From the NCBI GenBank assembly GCA_951230915.1, contig OX579641.1, positions 6,882,001-6,946,000 on the forward strand: a stretch of DNA of 64,000 bases, given 5' to 3'. Origin of the DNA: Antitrichia curtipendula (taxonomy: Eukaryota > Streptophyta > Bryopsida > Hypnales > Leucodontaceae). The notes beneath the pieces are model-generated. The model worked only from the letters and a program-made list of their open reading frames with translations. It searched no databases and was not told the DNA's origin. A program made the position numbers and the translations under genes. Of the stretch, positions 12,031 through 28,806 are shown piece by piece; within the stretch, counting starts at the first letter, position 1; each line of letters opens with the position of its first letter.

Positions 12031-15000
12031 GAATAAAGTCATTAGATGATTTGGGGTGGAGTGGGGTCTGGAGGACCGTTTCGGGCCTGTTCTTGGCACT
12101 GTTCCCCCGGCAGCAAAAGAACGGCTGCTGTCAGAATTTATTTTTTTGAAAAAAAAAAAAAAAAAATCCTTGAAATCTTAAAATGGAAAAACAAGATGAA
12201 CAATTTTTTTTTCTTTTTGAAAAAAAATATTTTTTTGGTATGAGGTGGTAGTCGCTTGGCCACGTCACGCAGCTGCTGCAGCGCAATTCCAGACAGTTTT
12301 AGAGTCTGGGAACCCTGGAGAACTTGCAGCCCTCCACAGGCGCTGAATAACATGTAATGTTGGTTCTAAAAGCGTTTCTTCCACATAGGTACAGAACTAA
12401 TTATTTTCTTCTTGGTATTCTTTCAAAGTAAAAAATGATTGACTATACCAAACTTCCTACGGAACTTACTAAACAAATATCTATATCATCGTAATAAAAT
12501 ATTAGCAAATAACACTAGTATTGGATTGTCCACCTTGGTTGTAGATTCAATTTTAAACTATTATAGATTCCTAATTGAACTTTGTGCTTCTTTTGAGAAA
12601 TTACACCAATGTAATAAATATAACCATTCAATAGTGCACTTCTTTGGGGCAAGATAAATAAAAAGCTTGACATTGTAGGTATAGGAATGATTAATAGGTT
12701 CTTCTAGAGCTAGGAAAATTCTATATTTGGGAAGGTAAAAACACCAAAAATTGACCAAATCAACATCGAACTACACATTCTTGCACTTGGACAAATGTAC
12801 TAACCTTATGTACAATTACTGGCTAAAAAGTATGTTTTCAAAATCATAGTACCTACAGCTTTTTCAAAAATGCATTTCATTTGTTCTATCATGCACAAAT
12901 ACACTTGTAATAATTGCAATCACTTAGATTCTAAATATCAAAATGAATTTGATAGTACCTCCACTAGCTTTCCATTTAGGATTTAGGGTTTATGCAAAAT
13001 ATTGAATATGCACTCTAACAACTATAAACACACTCAAAACACAAGCATAGTGCCTATACTACCACATTCTCTATACTACCTTAACATGTATTGTTTTTCT
13101 ATTATGGCATTGCATCCTCTTGTGTCTTTGATACACGTATAGTTGACTATATTGTGTCTTTTGTTTTTCCTCTATCAATTGCATCCATATTTTTGTACAA
13201 GCTCGGCTTGACAATTGGAGACAATGGAAGTGAAGATGTGTATTCCAAAACCTTATCCATCATGGCGTTTGCAATTGGTGATGACACTCCTTCAATAAAG
13301 TCAAAGATATAGTACATTTTTTTAGATGGACATGAATAGATAATACTTATACTACCCTTCTTCACTTGTTTGGCAATATCATATGTGCTGACTATAGGAG
13401 AACAAAAGATTTGTCCTCATTTAGTATCAAACCATAGACTCTAAAACAGTAAGTGTTGAACAACATATACATACGTTCTACAAATGCTAGTGTAATTTTA
13501 CATCTTCCTATGTTTACTTCAACATCCTCTAGTTTTATGTTGCCTACATTTGTAATGTATTTTCAATGTCTACCAAACTTGCATGTCTTCTTTAGATGTC
13601 AATCAAAGAATTGATATGAGAGGAACCAAAAGTTTGACAATCATTTGGGAACTTATCAAAATGTCTTTGTATAGGGCCTAAGAGAAAACATTCATTGTGT
13701 ACTAACATGCACTAAGATAAATCAACCTGTTCTAGGTAGAATGATTGATTTGTTCACACTAGCATTGTTGAAATTTTGTAATTTTTCCTTAAAAAAAGAC
13801 AATTGTGAGAAAAGGCAAGGGCAATTGAAATTATATAGTTTTGACAAAGTATGAATTTGTTATGAATTTATGAAATGTATTTCCCAATTGGCCCAAAAGA
13901 GTCTTTAGACTAAAAAAAAAAAAAAAGTGCATTCCTACCTCATGGTTGATTTACTAACCTAAAGTGGTCACAATATTTTCTATAATGGCTGCAACATCAA
14001 GGCCTTAAAAATCTACTTTTGTGATGGATTTATACTCAAATTGTGTGAATTCCTAAAGCAGACACTAATTATTATATTATTGTAGATGGTGCTGAGATTC
14101 CTTTACTAAAAAAAATTTGATTTCCTTTTAGACAAAATGTTTAATCCACATATCACCTTATAATGCAATTTCTAACTCTATGTTCTTGATCTAAGTTGGA
14201 GCTATGAAAATAATACTTTTTGAATTAGAGTCTTGCTATTCCAATGGATTTCATCAATTGTAGCTTCTACTTCATTTTGACATTTCAAAGAAATCCGTAA
14301 AATTGAATAGTTTATTACAATTTGAAATTCTAGCATACAACCACAAGTTTGTCTATTTTTTTTAATTATAAAATAAAATAAAATTTGATTTTTACTATCA
14401 TGATGTCCTACTTTATAATAGACACCTATGGTTCTAATTTCAAAAAAATTGAATACATCTACATTTGGTATATATGAATTTTCTTCAATTTTTCTTCAAA
14501 ATTGAATGGTAATTTCAAATCTCCTTGAAAAAAGCTTAAATTATAATGACTTAGAGAGGACATGTAATTTCATCTTTGAAAAACAAATGTAAAGAATTTC
14601 ATCTATTACATTAACTACGCAATGTCACAATCTATGTCAAAAAATCCATCACATTTTCATCCTAAAAAAAATCATCCATTTATTTCATCCAACAATCGTG
14701 ATGAAAATCTAGAGTGCTACAAGAAGAATGTATTCTTCTTTGATGTGAACACCACAATTCATTCCAAATTTGAAGCTGCTAAAACACAACTATTGTGAAG
14801 TGATACAAGCAACCAAGAGTAGAAAGTTCATACAAAACCTGCTTTTAGATCATACAAATCTTAAATGGAAAGGCTAACCAAAGGGCCCTAGTTCAACTAT
14901 TATAAAACTACATGAAATAAGGAAACCACACCTTATTCCAATCGTGTTCTCAAAACACACAATCTAGATTCTTGCCTAAAATGTACTAAAACTATATATG

Positions 15001-15490
15001 AAAGTCTCCAGTCCTGAACCTTATTTTCAACACTCTGAGAATTCTTAGTTTATTCATACGGTGCTCAAAAAATGCATTCTAAGAGAATCTAGAATCCCCT
15101 TTAGACTTCCAAAAAGTCCCACAAAAAAAATTTCAATACAATAAAGGAAGCCACGATGAAATGCTTGTTTGTGCAATTTTAGGTCAAGTTACCTTATTAT
15201 TCCGTGTAGAAGCCCCACTACTCACGTGCAAAACTTGAAATCAAAAGCCTCCGAATTGAGAGAAAGGAGCTGCATTGCGATCAGTGTATGGGAACCTTCA
15301 GTTTGTTCAAAAATGTTACCTTCATGTAAATATGTAACAGAATCATCATGTAATTTACAGGTGTCAAAATTTAAACGATCAATCAAATCATCTGAGGAGT
15401 CAGCTACCATACAGCTGGAGTGAGTGCACATAGACTGCATTTTATTTTATTTAGCTTTCTGCGAAGCTTTTGTGTGTGTCAATCTGTGCA
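12031..15490. other. AT-rich intergenic DNA with homopolymer runs
   Basis: I see no coding structure. A stretch near 12,140-12,240 is made of long A and T runs able to pair with each other. A GC-richer patch at 12,046-12,130 and 12,250-12,340 flanks it. The remainder is plain AT-rich sequence. Confidence 0.55.
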
Positions 15491-15904
15491 TAAGGTAGGA
15501 GGCTCTGAAAGCGAGCGGGCATTTAGAACTGCTCATGTGGACTCGCCTGAAATGGACATAAGGTGGTCTTCAAATGGATCTTCTGTAGTCATTGAGTGGA
15601 TCGGTAAAAGAAATATTATTTATTGCACGAGCCAATCATTCTCTTTGTTTTCCCATTTCTCTTTTGAAACTGCATCTGAACGGTTTATGGAAGACCTAGG
15701 GTCATAAATAGGGACCTATGACTCATTACGTTTGAAAATTCATAAGTAATTCAAAATGCTTCAAAAAATACGAAACGACTTGTGTTACGATCACAATCTA
15801 TTTTTCTTTGTCTGAAAAATGAGCTAATAATAATCTCGTACAAGAAACCACATGAAAAAGGCAGACCAGCCCTTAGATGCTCGCTTTCAGAGCCTCCTAC
15901 CTTA
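15491..15904. mobile_element. 414-bp TAAGGTAG-family MITE with near-perfect 27-bp terminal repeats
   Basis: The left end reads TAAGGTAGGAGGCTCTGAAA, followed by GCGAGC. The right end at 15,878-15,904 is its exact reverse complement over about 27 bases. The core at about 15,700-15,840 resembles 36,300-36,560 and 56,700-56,920 (shared AATTCATAAgTAATTc and AAAAAATAcGAAACGACTTG). It is larger than the 275-bp members and so has extra internal DNA. The flanks beyond TA at each end differ, which fits either a TA target duplication or no recognisable one. Confidence 0.75.
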
Positions 15905-18597
15905 TTGGCAGTTGGAAAGGCCGGATCAAATGGATCAAAAGCTCGACTTTTGGACAGTCAAAGGTGACGGCCACCATGTGACTAACTAGTAAGCAGTGGA
16001 CAGGTGTTAACTTTGCTCCCATGGGCATAAGTTTAATATGCGCTCATGTGTTCAATGAATGATAAGCTTATTTTGCACTACACGAAGTTAGAGCATTCTC
16101 AATGTGAGAAACGAGACGGCGGGAACAACAACAAAGACAACCAACACAGAACGGAATGAAAGCTTGAAGTGAAACCTCCCTTGTTGTATGTTTGTGGAAC
16201 CACCGCCACCATGGAAAAGCCTAGAGTAGTTTATTATCTTCAGTCGTGCATCCTTCCCTGAAATATCATGCAGCAATGGAAAAGTTCATGTACATCAGCC
16301 CTTTTTTTTAAGCTTTTTGAGGAAGTGCCAGAATGGCGATCAACTACAATTTGGTGAAGCATTGTATCTCTACATTTGTCCATCTTCCGGACCCAAAAAA
16401 TACTTTTCAATCATATTTATGCACTTTTTCATTCAAATTTGGCAACTTCATCCACATTTTAAGTAGAAATGGGAAATTTTGACGAAAAAAAATACTTTTA
16501 TTTGGCGAAAAAGTAGAATTTTATTTTGAAATGGTGCTATTTGGCCCCATGGTGCCAAAAAAAAAAAAAGGGGGGTTGATGTACACTATTGCAGTGTGTT
16601 TTGTGCCGTTGCTACAGTCATAAGAACAATAAAAGTAATTTTTGAGTTTTTGAGATCATAAAAAACTTCTGAATTCCATAACTTTCACACTATAGGTTCA
16701 AACGCCATGAAACAGGGCCCATGCATCCCTCCTCGCCCAAGGCTTTCCGATGGTAAAAAGCAGACCACCAGGAGACGCATAATCCGAGAGATCTCACCAT
16801 ATCAAACAAATAAGCAAAGAAACAAAAAAATAAATAAAAACAGCCTATATTAATGGATGGATATTTTAGGGAACAAAATGGAACAAGTGTACCTTGTATC
16901 GTTGCCACAACCAATTTTTTTTTTTTTGAATTATGTAATTTGAAAAAATTCATTACAACTTAGAAACTCAATAACATTCACACTTAGTGTGAGAGGTTGA
17001 GTTCTTACTACAAATAAAAGGCTTTATGCACAAAGGAGTGCAAGGGCTTTGTTTTGTGGCGTTTGGACTTGCGGCGTGAAAGTTATGATTTTTTGCAAAA
17101 TAAAAGATAATTTTAATCAATTTTAGAATTCATAAAAAATTTGAAATTCAAATGTCATGAAACATTGTTTGTCCAAACACCATGAAACAAAGTCACCGCA
17201 CTCCTCCTTGGCAAGAGCTTTTGAGTGGTACCAAAAGCGCTACTAAACGCCTCATGGTTTGTTAAATCTCAGTGTATCAAACAAAACAAAACAAAGCAAA
17301 CAACCTAATTTAAGGTATAGATTGATAGGGAATAAAATGGAACGTGAAGGGATCATGCTTTCCAAGTTGATTGAAATATTTAGCTTACATAATTTGCCCT
17401 TTGTAAAGGACACTGTACTTCAAAGTTTCAAGTGCAAAAGTAGAAATAAGTTGTCACATTGAGAATGTTCTTGTGTAAGTGTAAAATAAACTTATTATTT
17501 AGTGAATCCATTAAGGACTGGTTGACCCCTTTCTTGTTGAAATTGACACTTTTTCGTTGGTATCTTGAGTTTTAGAATGAATTTAGATACGAACAAAAGG
17601 GGACCGGGTGGGGGGGATTTGGAACCAAATTCATTGGAACAAGAATTGGGACAATTTGTGCTAGCACGTGGTTTTGGAGTTGAAAAAATAAATGAATTAT
17701 TGGCTAGAAATAGAAAAAACAATGCAAAATTTGTCATGCATTTATTGTGAAGTTCCAAGAATTCATGCCAATTCCATAGGTACAGTCAAATTTTTGGAAT
17801 GCATCATGATTTGGTATTTTTTTCCACGTCCAGCCTAAGACTAGAAAACATCTTGCCCACCTCCAAAATCAACCACGGTCCTTAAAGAGATTGCAATCAC
17901 AAGCTTCAAGGCTCTGAGCTTAGCAGATCAATAAAGACAAAGTTTAAGATTGCAAATTGAAGAAGTTTCCAGCTTGGGCACTGAGCAACTCAAGCTTCAA
18001 TATTGGTATTTGAATTTTGTTGTTGCCCTGACAATGTAACAATGTAACAATGTAACAATGTAACGAAAATATGCATCATGTCCATCTCCTCCCCTCATCC
18101 CCACTTGAAAAATTAAGAGCCGTTGATTTTAAAATTAAAAAAAAAGTTCATCCCCCTCTTGATGCCATTGATCATAAAAAAACATTTTGGATACGATATG
18201 GATACAATACATATACAAGTATTGTACAAACATAGATATAATACAAATATAATATATGATATACGAGATATGAGATACAAGATACGGAATACAAATACAA
18301 ATACAAGATATGAGATTGGAATGCAGATATAGATATGAGATACAAGATATAGATAAGGGATATGAGATACATCCCATATCAAATGCCACCCCCACCTCAC
18401 TTGAAAATTACAAAGGGGTAGGATGGAGGGATACAAAAATAAATAAATTTAATTTAAATTATTTTTTGAGCTCACTGGGGGGTATGAAAAAATTTAATTT
18501 AATTTACAATGTTTTTGAGCTTATCGAGGGGATGAAATCAATTCAATTTTATTTTATTTTATGTTTGTCACACAATGACAATGAGCTCAAAAGATGA
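15905..18597. other. Intergenic DNA with simple and low-complexity repeats
   Basis: No gene is supported. About 18,030-18,063 is a four-fold 8-bp tandem (ACAATGTA). About 18,187-18,385 is a degenerate GATA/ATAC-rich array (repeated GATATGAGATACAAGATA) that produces spurious Ile/Tyr-rich reading frames on the minus strand. The rest shows A/T homopolymers and weak dispersed-repeat similarity, for instance the GTGAAAGTTATG phrase at about 17,078, which recurs near 32,366. Confidence 0.55.
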
Positions 18598-18749
18598 AGT
18601 AACTACATTAACATAATCTTTGATATGAATTGAAATTGAATAAGTGAAAACCCAATATAACTCAAAAGCCTGCAGTAACTGCATTAACATAATCTCTGAT
18701 ATGAATTGAAATTGAATAAGTGAAAACCCAATACAGTGACAGTGAATCC
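18598..18749. repeat. Two-copy tandem duplication, 76-bp period
   Basis: AGTAACTRCATTAACATAAT begins at 18,598 and again at 18,674. The following bases through GAATAAGTGAAAACCCAATA match almost completely, so this is a recent direct duplication in non-coding DNA. Confidence 0.8.
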
Positions 18750-18889
18750 CAGAACACATGAAATGAAATCCAAATGAGTGTTCAATGACAATGAAAGAAA
18801 AGACAAGGAAAAAGAAAAAGAAAGCACATGATAAACTAATGAAAGTGCACAAAAATTAATCCATAAACGCCGCCAAGGACGTTTTCTGA

Positions 18890-19080
18890 CCGATGAATGA
18901 TAAAGAATATTTCCCTGTAGGACAGAAGTGCAACTATTCATCCTCCCAATTTTGTACGAAAAGGAAAGATCATCTACATTAGTTTGTCTTCCCATGAGTG
19001 CTTTTGCATTATTTTAATCCAACAATTCACACAATGACAAAACAGATGGTTTCCACGGCTATGAGCCCCTGGTTTAAGGG
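18890..19080 (+). repeat. Dispersed repeat family D, copy 1
   Basis: The phrase GAAGTGCAACTATTCATCCT, followed by an AATTTTGTaCGAAAAGGAAAGA block, an AATGAGTGcTTTTGCATTATT block and an ACGGtTATGAGCC block, is shared in the same order with about 38,870-39,035. More diverged copies lie at about 31,280-31,430 and 55,260-55,420, with an inverted piece at about 55,910-56,010. I do not recognise the family and see no terminal repeats. Confidence 0.6.
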
Positions 19081-19359
19081 TTAAAAACAATGGAAAGCAA
19101 ACTTAAGGAAAAAACAAATGCAAAACAAATCAAAGAAACGAAAGGAAAACAATCAACACACATGAAAATGAAAGACTTGGCCTATCAGCTAGAAGTAAAA
19201 GTGCTTCACCAGAACTAAGTTAAGTGCTCTTTAGACTACTGTAGATAACTGTCTCCTACTAAGTCAAATTTAGGCAGACCCCCAAAGTGAGACCTTTTCT
19301 GAGCTACCGATCAGTTATGATACCTACTTGTACCACACAAGGAAAACAATTTACAAAAC

Positions 19360-19948
19360 TTAACCCCTAAACCCCCGAGGGTGTTTTCTGCCAAAAACCA
19401 CTCAAAACTACCACTTTTGTTGTATTCACTTAAGGAAACCAATTTTTTTTGTTTTTTTGGGAATTCAACCGTAGGATCTTGTACTTAACTTGTCTGAGAC
19501 CATGTAGTAAAAATTTCATCAAATTTCACCGTACGGATTGGAAGATATTAGCATTCAAAGTTGAACAAAAAGTTTTTTTTCAAGAAGATGCTTAAATTGT
19601 CCGAAAAACTAAGATTGTCCATAACTTTCTCATCCCTAGTCCAAATAGAATGAATCAAATCTCCATGTATAGATAAAAACATAATCTTTTAGGATAAAAA
19701 TTCAAAAAAAATAATTTTGATTTTTTGTAATTTTTTTTGGGCTGCCTGCCAATCTCCATTTCTTGCTCATTGTGCCATAACTTTTTCATCCGACATCCGA
19801 TTGAAACAAAAACTATATATCCACAAAGCTCTTGCAAAGCTACACAACCTCAAAAAATCTCAGAAAAATTCACTTCAAATTGAGACAATAGGAACCTACC
19901 TGGACCCCAATTGTCCCCCGAGGGGACAAGCGGGGTTTTAGGGGTTAA
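19360..19948. mobile_element. 589-bp TTAA-bounded MITE, copy 1 (piggyBac-like ends)
   Basis: It begins TTAACCCCTAAACCCCCGAG and ends GGGGTTTTAGGGGTTAA, giving terminal inverted repeats of about 14 bp that start CCCCTAAA inside a TTAA on each side. The whole length is nearly identical to 56,034-56,624, including the internal CCATAACTTTcTCATC and CATCCGATTGAAACAAAAA blocks. A GTCCCCC/GGGGGAC hairpin-like pair lies just inside the right end. TTAA could be target duplication, as in piggyBac, or part of the repeat. There is no coding capacity. Confidence 0.72.
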
Positions 19949-20834
19949 GTTAGTGCAGCTAATCTCCATTCCTGGTCAATCAAGCAAGAATGCCCCCAAA
20001 AGAAGTTCCAGATCACGATAAGCACTACAATGAGCCACAGAGATTAGAGTCCTGAACAATTCATTTTGATATTTAAGCAGGAACACATTATTAAGTGAAA
20101 GCCCAAGTCCATGGTCTTACAGCACCCATGGCCAAAGAAGGCAAGGACAGACATCAAGCACACCACAGAGATGAACCTTGAAGGGGAAAAACACCTAGAC
20201 CACTAGCAATGCATTTGGGAAAAGAAGCCGAGATCTCCAATCGCATGTTCACGAGTAGAAAAAAACAAAAATGAGCGAGTCCACTCAAGAAGATATCAAT
20301 GAATCCCACCACCATGATGACGCTGTTCTGCTGCGGCAGCAACCAATCAATCTTTACAATCCAAAAATAAGCTGGTTTAATTTATCTTGAAACTATCTAT
20401 GAATAAATGGTCATTAAATGGTCAATAAATGAAGACATGTTCATCAATGTGCACTCCTGATAAGCACAACAAAGCCTCGGTCGATGCAACTAGACTCCCA
20501 GTTCTCTCTCGATCTATACAGCTACTTGCTGCTGCTGCTGCTGCTGCTACTTTAAAAATGGAATGAAACAATTAGCAACAGCACGAGGACCAAATTAGCT
20601 TGGTGGTGGTCAAAGAACCCAACTTCATTAGCACTCCAACTCTCACCAAGGCTCTATCTAATTAAACGGTTGACCTCTCCCAACCAAGTCCGGGAACATT
20701 AATCATCATGTCCACTTCGAATCGATCAATGAACTATCATTTCGAGAACCCTAGCAGATATCCTTTCTTTCCGACCTAGAAGAAAGAGAATTTACCCCAA
20801 AACTGGAACCCTAAACCCTTGGAGCACCAATCAG
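19949..20834 (-). other. 3' UTR and 3' flank of the ER Ca2+-ATPase gene
   Basis: This non-coding stretch follows the stop codon at 20,835-20,837 on the minus strand. A short CTG/CAG triplet run sits at about 20,525-20,550. No polyadenylation site can be assigned with confidence. Confidence 0.45.
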
Positions 20835-25628
<4,794 letters not shown>

Positions 25629-28150
25629 AATTGAATAAGTGACCCCTAAAACTCAAAATCCCGAATCGTCTGCTCGATCACTGTATGATTTTCGATTTGG
25701 AGGATAAGAGCTCCAGAGCATCGAGTTGCCAAATTAAGAAAGCTCCTGCATGAACAACAAGACCTCAGTCAATATGCGAATGTCTTTTACATGCCTCTTT
25801 CATCAAAACATGGAACAGCCACCAGCATCATTATGCAGTTCCCAAGGTTTTCTTTATCAGCCGCTAGACTTCAACTGACATTACAAAACAAAGAAGACTG
25901 CAGTCACATTCATAAACTCAAAACCACTGGCAGTAATTCTAAGAAGCAGACAAATCAAGAGGTACTCCAAGATCACCAACATACAAAATTCCACAAAGTC
26001 AGCACACCAACCATCCCGCTCATACTGGAATTTAATATTGACAAAACGGTTACGACAACCAATCAGCAGGCTGCCCAAGGGAGGGTCATGCCTAACTCAT
26101 AGTGTCGATCATATTTCTAATTAAGCGTACTGGCAAACCTAGCATCACATCCATTATGTAAAGCAATTCCATCAACTTTTACTGACCTATGGAGATATAT
26201 ATAGATACCTCATGGAAAAAAATATATCTCCTCACCTCCAAGTTCCATCTTATATAACAGAAGATTATTTTCTACTTTTCCTTTCTATTCTTGATTTCAT
26301 TTAGAACCATCCACTAAAGTGAAGGTCCTAATCATATTTCAAAGTATTTAAAATATGAATTCATATCTTATTCAAATCTTGATTCTCCATTTGGAGTTGT
26401 CTAGCTCCAAGCTCTAGCACACTTGTTTTCATCTAGGAACTGTCTAACTCCAATGCACTCCAATGCGCTTGTCATCCAAGTGGAGCTATCTAACTCGAGT
26501 GTACAGAGATATCTATCTCCAAGCAATCTGCGCTTGCACACTAGTGTACATTTCAGCATGAATTAGTCATCCATAAAAGCTCATGACACATGGTCATACA
26601 GTTCAAGGGGTATAGATAACTCTATCAACTTTATTGTTATTAAAAAGCATGAATCAGCAAATAACATCTGAAAAATAACCAAGATTTGCACACGAATGAC
26701 AAGAAGGATCTACAGTAAATAAGGTACCAGGAAACAAGGTCCGAAGAGAGACTACACAACCAAGAGAGCGAGACTCGAACTTTGAACACGGCAATTAATA
26801 GGAAGTTTTGTCACTTCATCGCCACGATACAACCGATCAATACCCTACACCCCAGAATCCATTCTAAACGTTAGCAAATCAACAACGTGACAATCAGTAA
26901 GTTGGTAAATTAGTTGCTACATCATCGACTACTGTCGTGAGAACAACACACGATCGTACATACCTGTCTGAGCAAATTAAATGCTTCAAGCACATACAAT
27001 CTTCTATGTCTTTGAATCCAAGTCTCTACTGCCTCTACAGAGGCTTAAGACATCTACACAATCACCACGAAATAACGGTTTCGAACCCAACAATCAAACA
27101 CACACTCCTCTTCCAGTAAAAATTTCAGAAGATTGCCTCAAAAACGAACGCAAAATTCCTCCGAAAGACTACCAGTCACATAAAACCGGACTAAAATCCA
27201 GTTTCCAACCAAAAAAGCAACCAATAACCTTAAGAAAAACTCCAAATAAACACATACGGTACTCCACCTATCAGCACGATAAAGCTAACACTCACATGAA
27301 TCCCCGCCACACCGCTTTTTGGTCGGCTATCATCACAACAAAACCAAAGCAATCTGGAACACTCCAAACCCAAAACCACTCCAAGTTATATCCTGTGCAC
27401 CTCATTTAGATCAGTATCAATGCGATTGCAAGTCTTAGCCTCTACGCGACGCCAAATCTCCTACGAATCGATAAAAAAACACCACCAGCTCTCTTCCTCG
27501 AAAATTCCCCCAAAAAAGTACCGCACAGACTGCAGACAAACTTATACTGCAGATATCAATCCGGAGCTCCGCCAGCGAACTGACAGATCGAATAAAAACA
27601 GAATCCCTAAACTAAGAAATTCCCCTACAAATTCAATCTCTCAACTCCAAAATCACCAAAGCAAAACCACCATCACCTTAAAGAACGAAATCAGTCATCT
27701 CGCCAACCGCAGCATATTTCTCTTTCACTCCAGAAAAACTCGTCCAGCACGACTGATCAAAAGACAACAAAACATACGTATACGCAAAACGGTAGCCACA
27801 CAGACCTAAAAAAACACTCACCACTGTTGCCAACCGCACAATCAATATACGCAGCAGCAACAGGTCAGTACTTTCCTGTCCTCCTCTTCATGTCATTAAC
27901 AAACTCCATAAAATTAAAAAGAAAGAGAAGAAAAAAGCGGATCACCGCATATTCTTCGAACTATGAACCAGTTGCTTCAGCGATGAGATTCCCTCTTGGC
28001 GTACTGTACCAAATTGGGCAAATGTCCGCACAAGACTGACGAATTGGAAGGCTCTAAAAGATCAGAAGGGCCAGTGAAGAAATTAGGGTTTGCTGATTGC
28101 GGCCGCGGCCGTTAGCGGGCGGCAAGTTACGGCGAGGATGTACTGTAGCG
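25629..28150 (-). promoter_or_regulatory. 5' leader with a long intron, and promoter edge of the Ca2+-ATPase gene
   Basis: A likely acceptor TTCATGCAG|GAGC lies at about 25,746, just above the start codon. A strong donor CAGTG|GTGAGTG lies at 27,821-27,822, suggesting a leader intron of roughly 2.1 kb. The intron is T-rich on the transcribed strand. Upstream, 28,080-28,150 is a short GC-rich patch (GCGGCCGCGGCCG) next to AAACCCTAA on the minus strand at 28,083-28,091, the telo-box often found in plant leaders. Exact start site and splicing are inferred. Confidence 0.5.
26392..26510. repeat. Degenerate tandem repeat, about 44-bp unit, in the Ca2+-ATPase leader intron
   Basis: Units open with variants of GGAGTTGTCTAGCTCCAA, GAACTGTCTAACTCCAAT and GGAGCTATCTAACTCGAG and share CTTGTTTTCATCTAG/CTTGTCATCCAAG. 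About 2.5 units are recognisable. Each unit has weak internal dyad symmetry (GGAG...CTCC). Confidence 0.45.
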
Positions 28151-28298
28151 CAGGAGTTCAGTCTGGCTCAAATGAAATTGGGACACGTGGCGCTGACGCT
28201 GTCGCTCTTCACTGTCATTGGTTTGAATGCGTTGGTGCAAGCAAATTCAGGCAATTTCGGGGCATTTTCGTCCATACTTTATTGGGGTGAGTGGTTTA

Positions 28299-28803
28299 GG
28301 GCCACTGTACACTATGCCCAAAGGTCGAGAGGGTGTGGGTTTTCACCAATCAAATTTCAAGAATTCAAAAGTTTGGCCTCTCAACCCTTCACATTAGAAG
28401 GCACAAGTCCAAAGGCCATCACTTTTCAACTACCTACGTGGCAATAAATTGTCTACATGGCCACGGACTCTCAAAGAAAGTTTGGATCAAGTAAAAATGG
28501 AGACCCAAACTATAGCCGAGAGTCCTTCAACTTATGACAAGATTTCAACCATTAGATTGGTAGGTGGGAGTTAATTGCTAAGAGTTGGGACTTTGGGCTT
28601 GGCCTTTGGAGGCTTCACACTTTGCCATTCAAGTTGAGAGGTCATGGGCGTTTATTGCCAAGGGTTTGGACTATGGCCGGCCAAAGGCTCCAATTTTTAT
28701 ATTTTATTACCTATTTATTGCTCATTTCTTTGGACTCTCAACAAAGTTTGGCCACTCAATCCCACAACCTCTCGACTTGGTCAGCTATAGTGTGAAGCGG
28801 CCC
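28299..28803. mobile_element. 505-bp PIF/Harbinger-like MITE (TTA target duplication, GGGCC ends)
   Basis: TTA precedes GGGCCACTGTACACTATG at the left, and TTA follows ...TATAGTGTGAAGCGGCCC at the right. The terminal repeats match imperfectly over about 45 bp (GGTCGAGAGGgTGTGGG is shared). A 3-bp TTA duplication and GGGCC start are hallmarks of PIF/Harbinger and Tourist-type elements. There is no transposase frame. The element ends within about 150-200 bp of the inferred start of the Ca2+-ATPase transcript. Confidence 0.75.
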
Positions 28804-28806
28804 TTA

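Noticed and set aside
18113..18436. Ile/Tyr-rich minus-strand frames of 66-107 codons
   Set aside because: They are translations of the degenerate GATA/ATAC array and not genes.
27420..27809. Plus-strand open frames at 26.9-27.8 kb, one of 129 codons and one of 142
   Set aside because: The plus strand is C/A-rich because the minus-strand intron is T-rich, which removes stop codons by composition. The peptides are low-complexity and match nothing I know.
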